Below, one piece after another: positions 62,057 to 64,000 of a DNA stretch of 64,000 nt; the stretch's first letter is position 1, and each line of letters starts with the position of its first letter. The DNA is from an uncultured Porphyromonas sp. (GTDB taxonomy: Bacteria > Bacteroidota > Bacteroidia > Bacteroidales > Porphyromonadaceae). The DNA lies in assembly GCA_905372565.1 (NCBI GenBank), contig CAJPPK010000004.1:26692-90691 (forward strand), given 5' to 3'. Made by a program: the position numbers and the translations under genes. The notes beneath the pieces are model-generated. The model was not told the DNA's origin and ran no database searches. It saw only the letters and a program-made list of their open reading frames with translations.

Positions 62057-62106
62057 CGAGCCCGCTAGGCTTGTCCTCACCGAAGAGGGCTAGCCTAGCG
62101 GGCTCG
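62057..62106 (+). terminator. Second terminator hairpin after the M64 gene
   Basis: Perfect 15-bp stem CGAGCCCGCTAGGCT (62057-62071) with 62092-62106. No good T tail. Confidence 0.75.
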
Positions 62107-62318
62107 TTGATGGGAGGGTTTATATGCTCCCGTTTATTTGTGTCCGCACGGAGAGAAATTTCTGTGCGCATGAAAATTTGACTGCTTCCGCATAGAATGA
62201 TAACACCTTTTCTATCAGAGGATTAGATTTCCCCGATTCGACAGGGAAATTGGAGGCATAAAAGCACCTTGGGCTGGGCTGAAAAAGACGTGTTTTTGCC
62301 TCCCTCTGACATAAAAAT
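62107..62318. other. Gene-free spacer between convergent units
   Basis: A+T-richer than its surroundings. It contains the palindrome AGAAATTTCT flanked by GCAC and GTGC (about 62137-62158). No gene, 22-bp array or promoter box of the usual type was recognised. Confidence 0.35.
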
Positions 62319-62352
62319 AAAAGGCGCAAGGTCATTCAAATGACCTTGCGCC
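62319..62352 (-). terminator. Terminator of the YbjN-like gene
   Basis: Minus strand: 14-bp perfect stem GGCGCAAGGTCATT (plus-strand 62323-62336) with AATGACCTTGCGCC (62339-62352), followed on the minus strand by TTTTATTTTTATG. Confidence 0.9.
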
Positions 62353-62433
62353 TCTTGGGCTAGTGGGAAATCCGTCGGCAGACGTCGGTGCTCCGTTATC
62401 GCAGTCGAGGTCATCCGCTGGAGCGAACTTCTG

Positions 62434-62949
62434 CTAGTTCGGCAGGTCGCTTGATCCCCCCAGCTGAGGGGCGGTGGACTCTTCCGAATCTTCCCCCGAA
62501 GCCTGAGCGACAAGCTCCCGTAGCGTGCGACTGAAGAACGAGATCGTCGAAGCCAGCGCATCGTTCATGCGCAGAGCGAGCTTCCCAATAGGTGTGCCCG
62601 GCATGAGGAAGGTCTCCACGGAGAAGACGATGTCCCCCTCGTCGTCGATGTAGGCCTTGCTCACCTTCTGATCAAAGTCGGTGCGCGAGCAAGCCTTGTA
62701 GAGGAATTCTTCGTGTACATCCCCGAAAGCCGCCCGCTCAAAGGATGCACGCACCAATAGGAACTCAGGATCGTCCTCCCGGTAGTAGAAGCAGTGATAG
62801 AAGCCTTCGTTCTTAAAGACAATGCGGATCTCACTATCTCGCTCTGGGCGGTAGCCCTCGACGGTGAGCGCCTCCAGAATCGTAGGAAGGACTTGAGAGG
62901 GGACAAGCGCCGCCTCGGCCTTCTTACCCCATTTATCAAATAGAGCCAT
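62434..62949 (-). CDS. YbjN / type III chaperone-like small protein
   Basis: 171 residues from the ATG at 62949-62947 (MALFDKWGKK); a GTG nine codons upstream (62976) is possible. A single alpha/beta domain (about 15-150): IRIVFKNEGFYHCFYYREDDPEFLLVRASFE, AYIDDEGDIVFSVETFL and a helix LRMNDALASTISFFSRTLRELV. This is the shape of YbjN-type proteins, which are chaperone-like; no activity is known. An acidic, serine-rich tail follows. It lies downstream of enolase on the same strand, 173 bp away, and has its own terminator. Confidence 0.65.
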   Translation of the reverse strand: MALFDKWGKKAEAALVPSQVLPTILEALTVEGYRPERDSEIRIVFKNEGFYHCFYYREDDPEFLLVRASFERAAFGDVHEEFLYKACSRTDFDQKVSKAYIDDEGDIVFSVETFLMPGTPIGKLALRMNDALASTISFFSRTLRELVAQASGEDSEESTAPQLGGSSDLPN

Positions 62950-63005
62950 TCGAGTATTTGCTTTTAGGGAAGCCACAGTGTGCTCCCCAAGAGAGAATTA
63001 TGCTA

Positions 63006-63041
63006 AGCAGGCTATCCAGAGATCCCTCCAGATAGCCTGCT
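63006..63041 (-). terminator. Probable terminator after enolase
   Basis: 11-bp stem AGCAGGCTATC (63006-63016) with GATAGCCTGCT (63031-63041), about 80 bp past the eno stop on the minus strand. Weak tail. Confidence 0.55.
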
Positions 63042-63122
63042 CCATGCGAGGATGCGCACGACTACACATCGAGGAGATGATCGCTACAGCCAGTGCGTAG
63101 CAGTCATCAGCGTGTAGCTAGC

Positions 63123-64000
63123 TTACTTGATGCGCTTGTAGCCGTAGACAGCGAGTGCACCCAGTTCTTCCTCGATGCGGAGAAGCTGGTTGTACTTGGC
63201 CATACGGTCGGTACGGCTGAGCGAACCGGTCTTGATCTGACCAGAGTTCGTAGCCACAGCGATGTCAGCGATCGTAGCGTCTTCCGTCTCACCAGAGCGG
63301 TGTGAGGTCACAGACGTGAAGCCATGGCGGTGTGCCATGTCGATAGCGTCGAGGGTCTCGGTGAGCGTACCGATCTGGTTAACCTTGATGAGGATGGAGT
63401 TACCGCAGCCTTCAGCGATACCACGACGGAGGTACTCGACATTCGTCACGAAGAGGTCATCACCTACGAGCTGGATCTTCTTGCCGAGCTTGTCGGTGAG
63501 CTTCTTCCAGCCTTCCCAGTCGTTTTCAGCCATACCGTCTTCGATCGAGTCGATAGGGTACTTCTCTACAAGCTGGCTGAGGAACTCAACCTGCTCGTCG
63601 ATCGTACGCTTTACACCGTGGTCGCCTTCGAACTTCGTGTAGTCGTAGATGCCATCCTTGAAGAACTCAGAGGAAGCACAGTCCATAGCGATGGTGATGT
63701 CCTTACCTGGGACGTAGCCAGCCTTTTCGACAGCCTTGAGGATAGATTCGATAGCATCTTCCGTACCGTTGAGCGCGGGAGCGAAGCCACCTTCGTCACC
63801 GACAGCCGTGCTGAGACCACGATCGTGGAGTACCTTCTTCAGAGCGTGGAAGACTTCAGCACCCATACGAAGACCTTCGCGGAAGCAGCAAGCACCAACG
63901 GGGCGGATCATGAATTCCTGGAAGGCGATAGGAGCGTCAGAGTGCGAGCCACCATTGATGATGTTCATCATAGGTACAGGCAGCACGTAGGTATTGGTAC
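63123..64000 (-). CDS. eno: Enolase, C-terminal two thirds (5' end outside window)
   Basis: About 292 codons are present; the frame is open to the window edge (TNTYVLPVPMMNIINGG), so the ATG within it is not the start and the gene is only cut by the window. It contains the loop NGGSHSD, the catalytic Glu region GDEGGFAP, metal ligands in AMDCASSEF, SIEDGMAENDW and LVGDDLFVTN, the catalytic Lys in ILIKVNQIGTLTE, and SHRSGETED. It converts 2-phosphoglycerate to phosphoenolpyruvate. Highly biased codon use fits an abundant glycolytic enzyme. Confidence 0.97.
   Translation of the reverse strand, partial: TNTYVLPVPMMNIINGGSHSDAPIAFQEFMIRPVGACCFREGLRMGAEVFHALKKVLHDRGLSTAVGDEGGFAPALNGTEDAIESILKAVEKAGYVPGKDITIAMDCASSEFFKDGIYDYTKFEGDHGVKRTIDEQVEFLSQLVEKYPIDSIEDGMAENDWEGWKKLTDKLGKKIQLVGDDLFVTNVEYLRRGIAEGCGNSILIKVNQIGTLTETLDAIDMAHRHGFTSVTSHRSGETEDATIADIAVATNSGQIKTGSLSRTDRMAKYNQLLRIEEELGALAVYGYKRIK

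Noticed and set aside
1..64000. Insertion sequences, prophage genes or defence systems
   Set aside because: No transposase, integrase, phage structural, restriction-modification or toxin-antitoxin protein was recognised among the frames read.

Overview
The window looks like chromosomal DNA of a Bacteroidota bacterium, most probably Porphyromonas or a close relative. The supporting evidence is: the Bacteroidota promoter signal (TAnnTTTG, sometimes with TTG about 20 bp upstream) ahead of most transcription units; little sign of Shine-Dalgarno sites; a SusC/SusD pair with lipobox-bearing partner lipoproteins; Bacteroidota-type families (DUF1735+LamG, Peptidase_Mx1-like, DUF4302, DUF4292, M64); and a 445-residue glutamate dehydrogenase of the kind abundant in Porphyromonas. 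Base composition is roughly balanced to slightly G+C-rich by eye. The species cannot be named from the sequence alone.

Layout. 1-2.55 kb: end of a surface-glycan locus (an unfinished upstream gene, then a DUF1735/LamG lipoprotein) and a small lipoprotein. 2.7-9.5 kb: kdsC-maf-nagA, then sppA-lpxK-thiL (LPS sugar and lipid A, amino-sugar catabolism, envelope proteolysis, thiamine). 10.1-17.3 kb: a four-gene outer-membrane uptake operon (SusC, SusD, Mx1-type metallopeptidase, DUF4302 lipoprotein). 17.9-24.6 kb: a B12-dependent class II ribonucleotide reductase, a membrane acyltransferase, the GTPase YsxC/EngB and a class A penicillin-binding protein. 25-30 kb: rimP-nusA-infB. 30.6-40.4 kb: purL, pyrG-yidC and a purF-like gene. 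40.7-43.8 kb: rbfA with an FtsX/LolC-like permease, then gdhA. 43.9-47.3 kb, minus strand: topoisomerase III and an acyltransferase, with tRNA-Gly(GCC) upstream. 47.8-50.6 kb: K+/H+ antiporter and MATE exporter. 51-58.5 kb: TPR protein, DUF4292 lipoprotein, EnvC-like factor, then ribF between two paralogous glycosyltransferases. 58.7-62 kb: GT2 glycosyltransferase, ketopantoate reductase-like protein and M64 peptidase. 62.4-64 kb, minus strand: a YbjN-like protein and the 3' part of enolase.

The coding content is mostly housekeeping plus envelope biogenesis. The most unusual signal is between the genes. Ten intergenic spaces, most of them running from a terminator to the next promoter, hold short tandem arrays with a 22-23 bp period. 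The arrays fall into three sequence families: six arrays with an imperfect palindromic core AAGGTnnASCTT, two built on CAATATACCT and two built on GGAATGAA. Within an array the period is held to the base while the sequence drifts. This resembles the 22-23 bp 'brick' repeats of the composite MITE-like elements I recall being described in P. gingivalis, but three families sharing one period and one position is worth a systematic look.
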